DNA of 33,061 bases, taken from positions 1 to 33,061 of the forward strand of contig DAYL01000005.1 of assembly GCA_002508705.1 (NCBI GenBank), given 5' to 3'. The translations under genes and the position numbers were made by a program. The DNA comes from Methanoculleus sp. UBA374. GTDB taxonomy: Archaea; Halobacteriota; Methanomicrobia; Methanomicrobiales; Methanoculleaceae. The notes below the pieces were generated by a model that ran no database searches, was not told the DNA's origin, and worked only from the letters and a program-made list of their open reading frames with translations. Below are positions 6,264 to 15,695 of the stretch, piece by piece (position 1 is the stretch's first letter; each line of letters opens with the position of its first letter).

Positions 6264-9200
6264 CTACCCGATCAACTTCACCAGCCCGTGCCGGGGTTCG
6301 AGCACCTCGCCGCCGCGTTTCAGCTGTTCGAGGGTATGCTCGACCTTGTCGCGGGAGAAGCCTTGCTGCACCAGGATATCGACGACCTCCGCGACCTTTG
6401 CCTGGCCGCCGGAGTCGCCGGAGACGTTCCGGATCGCCTCCTTGACCGACCGGATGATGTCCCGTTGCGACTTCGTGACCCCGGTCACGAGTTTATCGAT
6501 ATCGAAGCTCCCGCTCTCGGCGTCGTAGGCGACCTGCCGGAGACAGGCGTCCACGATCTTCAGGATCCGTTCGGCATCCTCGGTATCGACGGTGTTTGAG
6601 AGGCGCATCCGGGCGCTCGCCTCCGCAAGCCGCACCAGCGCCTCCAGCTGCCGTGCAGTGACCGGAACGGGCTTGTCTCCGCTTGCATGGCTCCTCAGGC
6701 GCATGTAGTAGTTGATCAGCGCCCCCTGCGCCCCCTCGCTTAAGATGGGGAAACAGGTCCGTTTCGCGTAAGCGATGTACTTCCGGAGGAGCGTCGGGTC
6801 GACGTCGGGGGTGACCGGCGCAAGCGCACGCTCGATATACGCATCGTCGACGTCCGGCAGCGGCGTATGTCCGTGCTGCTGGATCAACTCGCCGACGCTG
6901 TGAGTCTTGATGATGTGCTGCGCGATCGCCGCGTCCCGCTCGGCCTCGGGCTGGTCGGTCATCACGAAGATGAGGTCGAACCGCGAGAGGAGGGAGGGCG
7001 GCATATCGATCTGCTCGCCGATCGGGACGAACTGGTCGAACCGCCCCAGTTTCGGGTTCGCCGCACCGAGAAGCGCACACCGGGACTTCAGAGTCGCGGT
7101 GATCCCGGCTTTTGCGACCGAGATCGAGTTGCCGCACCAGACCGGGATGCCGTTTCGCCGGACGTAGAGGGTGTGGTTCGGGACCTCAAGACAGTAGATC
7201 CTGCCCTTGTACGGCCGCGTCTCGATCTGCTGCTGCCCGTTTGAGTTGATGTTCGGCTCGTTCTGGCCGTCGCGGATGAAGGTCACCTGGTAGATGTCGT
7301 GGGTCGCCGCGGAGGTTCCACCCCGCGGATTGGCAGTGATGGTCCCGGCCTCCCGTATGAGGTGGACGTTTCCGGACCATCCCCTCTTCAGCAGGAGCTC
7401 GGTGACGTCGTCGGCAAGCTTCTTCGAGGAGGTCGTGTATATCGAAACCCCGGTCGTCCTGTTGACGTAACCGTCCCCGAGCATAAGCGCGTCGAGGAGG
7501 ATCTCGATCTGCTCCGGTGGAAGCTGCTTGGCGTAGTCGGGGACGTACTTCTCGTGGCATTTGCCGAAGGGGGCAAGGTGTTCGGCGAGCTGCTTTGTAT
7601 TGATCGAGAAATTTTTGCCGTCGTAGGAGAAGCGGAACGGCATTCGTTCGAGACACCGCCGGATCTTCCCGGCGGACCCGGGAGTCTTCTGCGATATGAT
7701 CACACGGTAGGGAACCCCTGTCCTGGAGTGCCGCTGGACGGAGCCTTCCGAGAGGAAGTAGCCCAAGAACTCAAGCCAGTCGTCCATTCCGATGCGGATG
7801 GGCTCGGTAAGTTTTCCTCCGGAGTTCTGGTTCGCGAACAGAACCACGGGCGGGATCTCGTAGGTTTCCTCCTGCTCTCCCGTCCACACAGCGTTTTTCT
7901 TGAACCGCATCCTCTTATGGATCGGGGCCTCGTCCATGCGGACGAGCCGGAACCCCTCCCACTCGTCTGCACGCCGGTTCAGGTTGACATACATCCGGTG
8001 GTTCGGCGTGACCGCGAGGTCCACCTGCCGGGATCTGACGTAGTACAGGTCCCCGTCATACTCCGATGCCACGAAATTGGACGGAGATGCGTACTCGAGC
8101 CTGCCGTCGGAAGAGAGGGTCGCGACGCGGTCGTCCGTGGTTACGTCGCGGAAGAGCTTCCACCCGCTCTCCGTGAGGACCTCGGTCTCGTCGTCGTAGC
8201 ACTGCTGCTCCATCGCCTCGTGAAGTGCGCTCCGGTCCTCTTTCGCCATCTTATCCATCTCGTCGACGGCGGCGATCCCCATATCCGCGAGGACCAGCGC
8301 ACCTGCTTCGAGCGTCCAGCGGCCGTCGCCGAACTCGTCCTTGACGGCCGTCGCCGTCAGCCCCGCGGATGTCGATGACTTGCCGCTCGTGTAGATCCCG
8401 CGCGGCGAGAGTTTCACCACGTAACGGAGGATCTGACTCTTTGCGATACCCGGGTCGCCGACCAGGAGGACATGAATGTCGCCGCGGAGACGGGAGCCGT
8501 CCGGCATCTCTTTCGCGATGCCGCCGAAGAGCTGGAGTGCGATCGCCTCCTTCACATCGTCGGTCCCGTAGATCGTCGGCGCAATCGACCGGGCGATCTT
8601 CTTGTAGATCAGGGGGTCGCGGGAGAGCGCCAGGATCTTCGTCTCGTCTTCCTCGGTGATCGAGACCTCCTCGAACTCCTTCTCGGCGACCTCGATGAAG
8701 TTGCACTCGAGGTAGATGTCGAAGAGCGTGCTCTTCTGGCCGTAGTTGATCCTCTGCACCGACCGCAGGATGCCGTTCACCACCACCCGGTCCCCCGGCG
8801 CGACGATGCCGGTGAGGTCGTCGGTAACGTCGATATCGAGCGTCTGGGGCTGTTCGCCCCCCCGGAGTCCTTCGGGAGACTCCTGAATCCGGAGTTTCTG
8901 GGCGTCGACGAACCGGCACCGGTTCATGACCAGGTCAAGCCGGGTCTTGCGCTCGCAGTTCGGGCAGAAATCGGGTTCATCGAACCGCCCGTAGCCCTGA
9001 GGGACCGGGTCGGTGAGTTTCCCGCAGGAACGGCACCGGAAGACCGCACTGACGATCCGGGGGCGCACCTCGGTCGTCTTTCTGAGAATCCCCTCGACGG
9101 CGATGAAGGTGTTGATCTGCTCGGCCCGGATGTCCCGGACCTCGGTCTTCTGCGGGAGGTTCGTGAACCGGATGTTGAGCTGGTCCGGGTCCTGACCGTC

Positions 9201-9458
9201 TTTGAGTTTGAGGAGTTTATTCTGGACGATAGCGTCCCGGATATCCCCGATGACCTTGCCCGGGCTCCGCAGGAGTTCAAACGCCAGTCTGTTGTTCAGG
9301 ATCTTCCGGTAGTCGATGATGAGCGACCGGTTGTGCGGGTACTCGCGGGAGAGTTCGGCAAGTTCCCGCTTATACTGCTTCTTTAAAAACTTCGTCCACT
9401 CGCCGACGACATCGGTGACTTCGACGGTTACCTCTTCGGTCACGGCTGAGGTCCTCAC
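6264..9458 (-). CDS. mcm: MCM replicative helicase with intein
   Basis: 1064 residues as encoded; 706 after removal of the intein (residues 420-777), the usual size for archaeal MCM. The ring helicase unwinds DNA at the replication fork. Visible parts are the N-terminal domain with a zinc site (C142, C145, C165, C168), Walker A GDPGIAKS (334-341), Walker B AAVDEMD (396-402), the arginine-finger region LLSRFDLIF, and a C-terminal winged-helix domain. The start is a GTG overlapping the rfcS stop (GTGA), so translation is coupled to the clamp loader. The intein interrupts the highly conserved stretch [18 protein letters not shown] just after Walker B, so splicing is needed for activity. Confidence 0.95.
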   Translation of the reverse strand: MRTSAVTEEVTVEVTDVVGEWTKFLKKQYKRELAELSREYPHNRSLIIDYRKILNNRLAFELLRSPGKVIGDIRDAIVQNKLLKLKDGQDPDQLNIRFTNLPQKTEVRDIRAEQINTFIAVEGILRKTTEVRPRIVSAVFRCRSCGKLTDPVPQGYGRFDEPDFCPNCERKTRLDLVMNRCRFVDAQKLRIQESPEGLRGGEQPQTLDIDVTDDLTGIVAPGDRVVVNGILRSVQRINYGQKSTLFDIYLECNFIEVAEKEFEEVSITEEDETKILALSRDPLIYKKIARSIAPTIYGTDDVKEAIALQLFGGIAKEMPDGSRLRGDIHVLLVGDPGIAKSQILRYVVKLSPRGIYTSGKSSTSAGLTATAVKDEFGDGRWTLEAGALVLADMGIAAVDEMDKMAKEDRSALHEAMEQQCYDDETEVLTESGWKLFRDVTTDDRVATLSSDGRLEYASPSNFVASEYDGDLYYVRSRQVDLAVTPNHRMYVNLNRRADEWEGFRLVRMDEAPIHKRMRFKKNAVWTGEQEETYEIPPVVLFANQNSGGKLTEPIRIGMDDWLEFLGYFLSEGSVQRHSRTGVPYRVIISQKTPGSAGKIRRCLERMPFRFSYDGKNFSINTKQLAEHLAPFGKCHEKYVPDYAKQLPPEQIEILLDALMLGDGYVNRTTGVSIYTTSSKKLADDVTELLLKRGWSGNVHLIREAGTITANPRGGTSAATHDIYQVTFIRDGQNEPNINSNGQQQIETRPYKGRIYCLEVPNHTLYVRRNGIPVWCGNSISVAKAGITATLKSRCALLGAANPKLGRFDQFVPIGEQIDMPPSLLSRFDLIFVMTDQPEAERDAAIAQHIIKTHSVGELIQQHGHTPLPDVDDAYIERALAPVTPDVDPTLLRKYIAYAKRTCFPILSEGAQGALINYYMRLRSHASGDKPVPVTARQLEALVRLAEASARMRLSNTVDTEDAERILKIVDACLRQVAYDAESGSFDIDKLVTGVTKSQRDIIRSVKEAIRNVSGDSGGQAKVAEVVDILVQQGFSRDKVEHTLEQLKRGGEVLEPRHGLVKLIG
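7128..8201 (-). mobile_element. MCM intein with LAGLIDADG homing endonuclease
   Basis: 358 residues. Block A starts with the catalytic Cys (C420 of the precursor). Block B is LAVTPNH (T484, H487). Two dodecapeptide endonuclease motifs are present, [13 protein letters not shown] (562-574, acid E571) and [12 protein letters not shown] (654-665, acid D662), so the endonuclease looks intact. Block F is [17 protein letters not shown]. The C-terminal splice junction reads WCGN followed by Ser 778, with the terminal Asn at 777. The penultimate residue is Gly, where most inteins have His. The nucleophile after the junction is Ser. Both boundaries were checked at codon level (TGC at 8201-8199, AAC at 7130-7128). 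Confidence 0.92.
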
Positions 9459-10423
9459 GGGTGTCGCCCGGAAGCGAGGACGAACCGGGCGAGCAGCGCC
9501 TCCATCTGGATATCGCTGCTTGCCCCTTCCGAGAGGCGGAAATCGGTCTCGCCGAGGGCGTCAATCAGTCTCACTTTGAGCGTCCGGTCGATGTCGCGCC
9601 GGACCAGCGTCCGGTAGCACTGGTTGATCAACTCGTTCGGGGCGATGCCCCGGCCGCGGATCAGGTCGGAGAGTATCTTTTCGGCCTCGTCGAACTCTCC
9701 CGCTATCGAGAGGTCGAGGAGTTCGTCGACCTCTTCCGGGCGGGCCGTCGCGGTGATCGCATAGATCATCTCCTCGTCGATTGCGGATCTGAGGATGGCC
9801 GCGCCCTGAAGGGCGTTGATCGCCTTCCTCATATCCCCGGCGGCGACGTAGACGATGGCGTCGAGCGCACCCTCCGTGACGGTGAGACCTTCGGCAGCGG
9901 CAATCCGCCGGACTTCCTCGATCACCGCCTCCGCATCAAGCGGCCTGAACCGGTAGATGGCGCACCGGCTCTGGATGGGGTCGATGATCTTCGAAGAGTA
10001 GTTGCACGAGAGGATGAACCGGCACGTTCGGGCGTAGGTTTCCATCGTCCTTCTGAGGGCGGCCTGCGCGTCCGTGGTGAGGGCGTCCGCTTCATCGAGG
10101 AAGAGGATCTTGAACGTCGCCCCGGCGAGCGGCGAGGTCCGGGCGAACTCCTTGATCTGGCTCCTGACGACGTCGATGCCGCGTTCGTCGGAGGCGTTCA
10201 TCTCCCGGAAGTTCATCTGCCAGGAGTCGCCGAAGAACCCCCGCGCCAGCGCCACGGCGGCGGTTGTCTTTCCTATCCCCGCGCTGCCCGTGAAGAGCAG
10301 GTGCGGAAGGTTGCCGGTCTTCACGTAGGACTGGAGGCGCACCACGATCTCCTTCTGTCCGACCATCTCGTCGAGTCTTTGGGGCCGATACTTCTCTATC
10401 CAGATGGTGTGGTTGCCGTCCAT
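9455..10423 (-). CDS. rfcS: Replication factor C small subunit
   Basis: 322 residues, standard for the archaeal clamp-loader small subunit, which with the large subunit opens and loads PCNA onto primed DNA. The N-terminal [16 protein letters not shown] is the RFC box II type start. Walker A is GSAGIGKT (46-53), Walker B is LFLDEADAL (from 107), and the SRC arginine-finger motif is at 152-154 (QSRCAIYRF). The C-terminal collar helices complete the family layout. ATG 10423 is followed by the typical start, and a TATA-like TTTTACAA lies about 30 bases upstream on this strand. Its stop overlaps the mcm start, forming an rfcS-mcm operon. No intein is present in this gene, although RFC is a common intein host. 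Confidence 0.95.
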   Translation of the reverse strand: MDGNHTIWIEKYRPQRLDEMVGQKEIVVRLQSYVKTGNLPHLLFTGSAGIGKTTAAVALARGFFGDSWQMNFREMNASDERGIDVVRSQIKEFARTSPLAGATFKILFLDEADALTTDAQAALRRTMETYARTCRFILSCNYSSKIIDPIQSRCAIYRFRPLDAEAVIEEVRRIAAAEGLTVTEGALDAIVYVAAGDMRKAINALQGAAILRSAIDEEMIYAITATARPEEVDELLDLSIAGEFDEAEKILSDLIRGRGIAPNELINQCYRTLVRRDIDRTLKVRLIDALGETDFRLSEGASSDIQMEALLARFVLASGRHP

Positions 10424-10542
10424 TTGCGTAACTGTTGGTGCTCGGGCATTGTAAAAGCATCGTCATCCCTCCGGTGATCCTTTTTAGAGGGTTGAGGACG
10501 AACAGATAGTACCGAATTGTTGTGGAAATACCGGGGGTTCGC

Positions 10543-11337
10543 ATGGAAGCCGGTATATTCCCGCTCCCTCCTGAGATGGACGAGATCATGGAACCTGTAG
10601 ATCGGGTATTTGCACGGGACTTCGCCGCCGCACGGCATACAGTGGATTTTGGAGACGGGGAACGCGTGGTGACCCCCGGCGGCGCCGCCTGTCGCCGCCT
10701 CTTCATCGTCGGTGCCTTCACCGAGCGCAAAGGGAGCAGCGACGTCATGCAGGCCCGGATCGCCGACCCCACCGGCGCGTTCCAGGTCACGGCAGACTGG
10801 CAGAGCCCGAACGCAGTCGAGACGCTCGGCTACATTGAACCGCCGGCGTTCGTCGCCGTCACCGGCCGGGCGACGCTCGCCGGTTCCGGCGAGCGAGCGC
10901 ACGCAACAGTGGACGCCGAGGCCCTTGTTCAGGTGAACCGCACCGTCCGCGACATCTGGGTCCTCGCGACCGCCGGCGCGACGCTCGACCGGCTCGAAAC
11001 GCTTCTGGAAAGCGGCGATGAGCGTGCCGCAGCCGCCGTCAGGCTCTACGGGACCACGGACGAAGATATCCGGGACCTGGCCGGGACGGTGCGGACGGCG
11101 CTTGAAAGCGTCCGCCCGGACATCGCCGTCGGCGATATCGTCCCCGTTGTCAGGCGCGATCTCCTCCTTGCCGCCCTCGATGACGGGGGAGGCGCCCGGG
11201 GCATCGGCATCGACGACGCCGTCGCCGCCGGGGTGCGGTCCGGCCTCTCGGCCAGGGACGCAAAGCAAGGTATCGCGGACCTCATTACCGCCGGAGAGTG
11301 CTACCAGCCCGCATCGGGCATGATCAAACTCATCTGA
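10543..11337 (+). CDS. RPA-associated protein (COG3390 type, OB fold)
   Basis: 264 residues from ATG 10543. An in-frame GTG at 10522 would add seven residues; the ATG is preferred because GGGGGTT precedes it. Residues about 48-135 form an OB-fold-like domain (RRLFIVGAFTERKGSSDVMQARIADPTGAFQVTADW, then FVAVTGRATL). The C-terminal third is helical and winged-helix-like, ending in TAGECYQPASGMIKLI. This is the layout of haloarchaeal RPA-associated proteins (COG3390), which form complexes with RPA on single-stranded DNA. No RPA gene is beside it here. A phosphoesterase of the type linked to RPA operons follows after six bases, and a divergent promoter region of 119 bases separates it from rfcS. 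Confidence 0.7.
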   Translation: MEAGIFPLPPEMDEIMEPVDRVFARDFAAARHTVDFGDGERVVTPGGAACRRLFIVGAFTERKGSSDVMQARIADPTGAFQVTADWQSPNAVETLGYIEPPAFVAVTGRATLAGSGERAHATVDAEALVQVNRTVRDIWVLATAGATLDRLETLLESGDERAAAAVRLYGTTDEDIRDLAGTVRTALESVRPDIAVGDIVPVVRRDLLLAALDDGGGARGIGIDDAVAAGVRSGLSARDAKQGIADLITAGECYQPASGMIKLI

Positions 11338-11343
11338 CACGAT

Positions 11344-12096
11344 ATGCACCTGCACTTTATCGAGAACGGCCCGGCCCTCCTGGTCGAGCAGGACCGGCGC
11401 GTGCTGGTCGTCGCCGACCTGCACATGGGCATCGAGTCGGGCCTTGAACGCCACGGCGTCCACATCGCGAGCCGGAGCGCCTCAAGGGTCGACCGGGTCG
11501 TTGCCTGTATTGAGGAGACGAAGCCCGACCTCCTCCTCCTCCTCGGGGACGTCAAGCACAACGTCCCGGTGACGAGCAGGCAGGAGTACCGGGAACTCCC
11601 CACTGTCCTTGCCGCGTTCCGGGAACGCGTGCCGATTGCCGTCGCCCCGGGGAACCACGACGGAGGTATCGGGCGGTTCCTCGACGCCGGAGAGCTCCTG
11701 CCTCCCGAAGGCGCGCTCATCGACGGTGTTGGCTACCTCCACGGCCATACCCGCCCGGCCCCCGAACTCCCCGGCCACCTCATCGTCCTCGGCCACCACC
11801 ACCCGGTCGTCTCGCTCATGGACGCCGTCGGCTGCGCCGCACGCGCCAGGCCGGCCTACCTCTACTCCGGAGCGACCGGCTCCTGTGAGGAGGAGACGCC
11901 GCCCGGGGGCCGCACCCGTCTCCTCTTCGTCCCGGCCTTCAACGAGTTCGCCGGCGGGATCGACGTCGGGCGGCTGAAGACGAGCGGGCTCGGGCCGCTC
12001 TCCCGGTGCATCGACGAAAAGAACGCGGAGGTGTTTTTAGCGGATGGCACATACGTCGGCTCCCCGGCCACGCTCTGCCCCGAAGGCGGCGTCTGA
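11344..12096 (+). CDS. RPA/Lhr-associated metallophosphoesterase (COG1407)
   Basis: 250 residues of the calcineurin-like phosphoesterase fold. Metal-binding motifs are all present: DLH (D25, H27), GDVKH (D69), GNHD (N104, H105) and the three-His GHHH (151-153). It would hydrolyse phosphoester bonds using two metal ions; the natural substrate of this group is unknown, though linkage suggests nucleic-acid ends. In haloarchaea the COG1407 phosphoesterase is encoded with RPA and its associated protein, and in many genomes it pairs with an Lhr-type helicase. Both contexts occur here at once. Its 3' end overlaps the lhr start by 53 bases, a strong sign of coupled translation. Confidence 0.85.
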   Translation: MHLHFIENGPALLVEQDRRVLVVADLHMGIESGLERHGVHIASRSASRVDRVVACIEETKPDLLLLLGDVKHNVPVTSRQEYRELPTVLAAFRERVPIAVAPGNHDGGIGRFLDAGELLPPEGALIDGVGYLHGHTRPAPELPGHLIVLGHHHPVVSLMDAVGCAARARPAYLYSGATGSCEEETPPGGRTRLLFVPAFNEFAGGIDVGRLKTSGLGPLSRCIDEKNAEVFLADGTYVGSPATLCPEGGV

Positions 12097-14773
12097 CCTC
12101 CTCGACCCGCGGGTGCGGGAGGTCGTCCGGAAGCGCGGGTTTGCCGGCCTCTCCGAGGCCCAGGAGCAGGCCATCCCGCGGCTTCTTGCGGGGGAAAACC
12201 TGGTCCTGGTAGCGCCGACCGGCACGGGAAAGACCGAGAGTGCGATGCTCCCGGTCTTCGACCGGCTCCTTGAGAGCGTCGGAGCGGGGTTTAAGGCGCT
12301 CTACGTAACCCCGCTCCGGTCTTTAAACCGGGATATCCTCTCGAGGATGGTGTGGTGGTGCCGGGAGCTCGGGCTCTCGGTCGGCGTCCGGCACGGGGAT
12401 ACGCCGCAGAACGAGCGGCGGAAGCAGGCGCTCTCCCCGCCTGACCTCCTTATCACCACCCCGGAGTCCCTGCAGGCGCTCTTCATGGGCAGGCGCCTTC
12501 GGGAGCATCTGAAGAACGTCCGGTACGTCGTCGTCGATGAGATCCACGAGCTTGCCGACAGCAAGCGGGGCGCCCAGCTCGCGGTGGCGCTCGAGCGTCT
12601 GGCCGCCTACGCGGGGGAGTTCCAGCGGATCGGCCTCTCGGCGACCGTCGGAAACCCGGACGAAATCGGCCGGTTCCTCTGCGGGGCCCGGCCGTTCTCG
12701 CTTGTCGAAGTGCCGGTCGCAAGCAGTCTCGATATCAACGTCCGGTTTGCCGGGGAGGACTTCGCCGCTCAGACGCGGGCCGTCGGGAAGTGCCTTGATC
12801 TGCCCGGCTCCACCCTCGTCTTCGTCAACACCCGGGTGACCGCCGAGGCTCTCGGGCACGAACTCTACTCCCGTGGGGACGTCGAGGTCCACCACGGCTC
12901 GCTCTCGCGTGACGTCAGGGTTGAGGCCGAGGAGCGGTTCCGGAAGGGCGAGGTCGGGACGCTCATCGCGACGTCGTCGATGGAACTCGGGATCGATATC
13001 GGGCATATCGAGCACGTCGTCCAGTTTGGCTCCCCCCGGCAGGTCTCGCGTCTGGTGCAGCGGGTCGGCCGGGCCGGTCACCGCCTCGATGCCGTCTCGC
13101 ACGGCACCGTCCTCGCCACGGGGTTCGACGACCTCTTAGAGTCGCTCGTGATCGCACGCCGGGCGAAGGCGAACGAGTGCGAGCGGATCGTTCCCCCTGC
13201 CGGCGCCGCCGACGTGCTCGCAAACCAGGTGGCGGCGATGGCGGTCGAGTACGGGGAGATCGAAGTATCCCGCGTCCGGGAGATGGTCGAGCAGTCGAAC
13301 GTCTTTGCCGGCTCGCAGCCGCTCCTCGACGCCGTCTGCAAGCAGATGGCGGAGCACCGCCTTATCCGGCTCGACGGGTCCCGGATTATCCGGACGGGGC
13401 GGGCGCGGCGTTACCTCATCGAGAATCTCTCGATGATCAACGACGAGCGGAAGATGGAGATCTTCGATATCGTCTCGCGCCGGACGGTCGGGACCCTGGA
13501 CGAGTCGTTCGTCCTCGGGTGGCTGCATACCGGGGCGGTCTTCATCACGAAGGGTCAACTCTGGCGGGTGCTCGAGATCGAGGGCGGCAGGATCACGGTC
13601 GAGCCGGCCGCACGGGCGCGGGGCGAGGTCCCGTCGTGGGAGGGCGAGCAGATCCCGGTGCCGTTCGCCGTCGCGCAGGAGGTCGGGGCGCTCCGGAGGA
13701 CCCGGGCGTTCGGCCGTTATTCCGATATTCCGGCGGTGATCCGGTATGCGGAGGGGTTCATCGCCCGGATGGACGAAGGGAACTATCCGGTCCCCTCGGA
13801 CCGTCTCGTCACCCTCGAAAACGCCGACGACGGCGTGGTCTGCAACGTTTGCGGCGGGCACAAGGCGAACGAAGCGCTGGCCCGGGCGCTCTCGGTCCTC
13901 CTGTCGGCCCGTTACGGGACGACCGTCGGGATCGAGGTCGGCGCCTACCGGTTCCTCCTGCGCCTGCCCGCAAACGTCCGGGCGCTTGAGGTGCAGGAGA
14001 CCCTTGCCGCGCTCGAACCTGACCACCTCCCGGGGGTCCTGAAACTCGCCCTGAAACGAACGGCGCTTTTCAAGTGGAAACTCGTCCAGGTTGCAAAGAA
14101 GTTCGGCGCCATCGACGCGGACGCCGACTACGAGCGATTCAGCATCCACCGGCTCATCGACCTCTTCGACGAGACCGTCATCGCGGGCGAAGCCTACCGG
14201 GAACTCTTCAGCGACTCAATGGATGTGGAAGCGGCGCAGGAGATCCTTGCGGCGGTCCGCGACGGCCGGATTGCCATAACCGTCGGGCGGTTGAGCCCGC
14301 TCGGGAGCGAAGGGCTCTCCTCCTCGCGGGACATGATCCCGCCGCCGATGGTCGACCAGGCGGTTATCGGGACGCTCATGCGGCGCCTTGAGAAAGAGGA
14401 CGTCGTCCTCTTCTGCATGAACTGCCGGAAGTGGAAGAGCCGGACCGTCGTGGAGCGGGTCCCCGACCGGCCGCAGTGCCCGCTCTGCAACGCCCGCCTC
14501 ATCGCGGCGCTGAAACCCTGGGACGAACAACTCATCCCGGCGGTGAAGAAGAAGAACAAGTCCGAGGAGGAACGGGCGATCGAGGTCCGGTTTCTCCGGA
14601 ACGCAAACATCGTTCTCTCCAGCGGAAAGAAGGCGGTGACCGCCCTCGCCGCAAAGGGCGTCGGGCCGGAGGCGGCATCCCGGATCCTCGCCACCCTGAC
14701 CGAAGGGGATGCCTTCTACCGGGAGGTCCTCAAGGCCGAGCGGAACTACGTCAAGACGCATAGATTCTGGTAA
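12044..14773 (+). CDS. lhr: Lhr-type superfamily 2 helicase
   Basis: 909 residues, the usual size of archaeal Lhr core helicases (large helicase-related, DNA/RNA unwinding in repair). Visible motifs are Q-motif region LSEAQEQAI (37-45), Walker A APTGTGKT (57-64), DEIH box (165-168), SAT (199-201) and motif VI QRVGRAGHR. They are followed by a winged-helix domain and the Lhr C-terminal domain, with a possible zinc site (CMNC ... CPLC, about residues 791-820). The start at 12044 lies inside the phosphoesterase gene and is supported by a GGAGGTG ribosome site at about 12027-12033. After the stop, a hairpin at 14790-14807 may mark the transcript end. Confidence 0.93.
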   Translation: MAHTSAPRPRSAPKAASDLLDPRVREVVRKRGFAGLSEAQEQAIPRLLAGENLVLVAPTGTGKTESAMLPVFDRLLESVGAGFKALYVTPLRSLNRDILSRMVWWCRELGLSVGVRHGDTPQNERRKQALSPPDLLITTPESLQALFMGRRLREHLKNVRYVVVDEIHELADSKRGAQLAVALERLAAYAGEFQRIGLSATVGNPDEIGRFLCGARPFSLVEVPVASSLDINVRFAGEDFAAQTRAVGKCLDLPGSTLVFVNTRVTAEALGHELYSRGDVEVHHGSLSRDVRVEAEERFRKGEVGTLIATSSMELGIDIGHIEHVVQFGSPRQVSRLVQRVGRAGHRLDAVSHGTVLATGFDDLLESLVIARRAKANECERIVPPAGAADVLANQVAAMAVEYGEIEVSRVREMVEQSNVFAGSQPLLDAVCKQMAEHRLIRLDGSRIIRTGRARRYLIENLSMINDERKMEIFDIVSRRTVGTLDESFVLGWLHTGAVFITKGQLWRVLEIEGGRITVEPAARARGEVPSWEGEQIPVPFAVAQEVGALRRTRAFGRYSDIPAVIRYAEGFIARMDEGNYPVPSDRLVTLENADDGVVCNVCGGHKANEALARALSVLLSARYGTTVGIEVGAYRFLLRLPANVRALEVQETLAALEPDHLPGVLKLALKRTALFKWKLVQVAKKFGAIDADADYERFSIHRLIDLFDETVIAGEAYRELFSDSMDVEAAQEILAAVRDGRIAITVGRLSPLGSEGLSSSRDMIPPPMVDQAVIGTLMRRLEKEDVVLFCMNCRKWKSRTVVERVPDRPQCPLCNARLIAALKPWDEQLIPAVKKKNKSEEERAIEVRFLRNANIVLSSGKKAVTALAAKGVGPEAASRILATLTEGDAFYREVLKAERNYVKTHRFW

Positions 14774-14789
14774 AAAGGATGAGATCCAA

Positions 14790-14807
14790 GGTGCGCCTTC
14801 ACGCACC
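14790..14807 (+). terminator. Possible 3'-end hairpin of the lhr operon
   Basis: GGTGCG and CGCACC form a perfect six-pair stem with a six-base loop, 17 bases after the lhr stop. There is no T-run after it, so termination is uncertain; it may instead stabilise the 3' end. The remainder of the space to 15002 has only GC-rich inverted repeats, such as the C5/G5 pair near 14824-14838. Confidence 0.3.
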
Positions 14808-15002
14808 CGTCGGCCCCGGGGAGCCCCCTTTCCGGGGGAAGACAGCGTTTAAACCGTAGGCTAAGGCAAACCCGATGCACTGGACCGTGGCGATATCCAC
14901 CGGGAATCCGTGCCGGAAGATGGAGTTAGTAAGTTTCAATCTTGGCGGAAAGAGAGACCGGGGCTCAAAAAGCCTCCTTCCCATCAGAACGAACGTAATG
15001 GG

Positions 15003-15008
15003 AAAAAA
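15003..15008 (-). terminator. T-run terminator of tbp
   Basis: On the minus strand six T residues begin six bases after the tbp stop codon. Archaeal RNA polymerase terminates at such oligo-T runs without needing a hairpin. Confidence 0.45.
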
Positions 15009-15013
15009 CCGGT

Positions 15014-15568
15014 TCACACAATCGTTTCGAGCCTTTGCTCCAGGAAATCAACGCCTCTCTTGATATCCTCGATGTTCTTTCCCCCGGTCAGGATGATCTT
15101 ACCGGAACTGAAGAGAAGGGCGACAATCTTCGGGTCCTCGATCCGGTAGACAAGCCCCGGGAACTGTTCGGGCTCGTACTCGATGTGCTCGAGGTTGAGC
15201 GTGATGACGACCTTGTTCAGGTTGATGTACTTGCCGAGGTCGTACGAACAGACGATGTTCGTGATCGCGACCTGCGGCTCGGGGAAGGTCGCGACACCGG
15301 CACGCCGGAGCGAGTCCATGATGATCGTGAGGCCTTCGTGGAGATCCTCTTTCTTTCTGATGCCGGTGAGCACCACCTTTCCTGAAGAGAATATCAGGGA
15401 TGCCATCTTGGGCTTCTCGATGCGGTAGACCGCTCCGGGGAACCTCTTCGTATTCAACTCACAGTTTTTTATTTTATCAGATAGGTTTTCGAGGTCGATC
15501 GAGTCTGCAACCCCTCCGGAGGCAACGATGTTCTCGATTTTCAGTGACTCGTATCCCTTCTCATCCAT
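15014..15568 (-). CDS. tbp: TATA-box binding protein
   Basis: 184 residues from ATG 15568, made of two imperfect repeats of about 90 residues that form the DNA-binding saddle. Repeat 1 is LKIENIVASGG ... FPGAVYRIEKPKMASLIFSSGKVVLTG; repeat 2 is VAITNIVCSYDLG ... FPGLVYRIEDPKIVALLFSSGKIILTG. It recruits TFB and RNA polymerase to TATA promoters. In-frame ATGs at 15583 and 15595 also exist. The upstream ones would add a hydrophobic MVQKMILIS unlike known TBP starts, and the TATA-like ATAAAGAT at 15617-15610 puts transcription start near 15588, which excludes 15595. There is no acidic C-terminal tail. It is divergent from the acyl-CoA synthetase. Confidence 0.93.
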   Translation of the reverse strand: MDEKGYESLKIENIVASGGVADSIDLENLSDKIKNCELNTKRFPGAVYRIEKPKMASLIFSSGKVVLTGIRKKEDLHEGLTIIMDSLRRAGVATFPEPQVAITNIVCSYDLGKYINLNKVVITLNLEHIEYEPEQFPGLVYRIEDPKIVALLFSSGKIILTGGKNIEDIKRGVDFLEQRLETIV

Positions 15569-15655
15569 CGATATGAGTATCATTTTTTGAACCATAATAC
15601 TAATGGGTAATCTTTATGGTATTCGTTGGATTGAGCGTCCTTTATCTTCGTGAAT

Positions 15656-15663
15656 ACTTTAAA
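15656..15663 (+). promoter_or_regulatory. TATA-like box of the acyl-CoA synthetase
   Basis: ACTTTAAA-type box whose centre lies about 36 bases before ATG 15696, giving a predicted leader of about ten bases. Confidence 0.4.
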
Positions 15664-15695
15664 CCATAAACGCGCAATCTTTTATTGATCACGTT

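Noticed and set aside
7299..8378. 359-codon plus-strand frame opposite mcm
   Set aside because: Complementary shadow of the mcm/intein reading frame; no domain and no promoter.
14934..14943. GTTTCAATCT, resembling the end of archaeal CRISPR repeats
   Set aside because: It occurs once only; no spaced repeats of 24-40 bases are found nearby.
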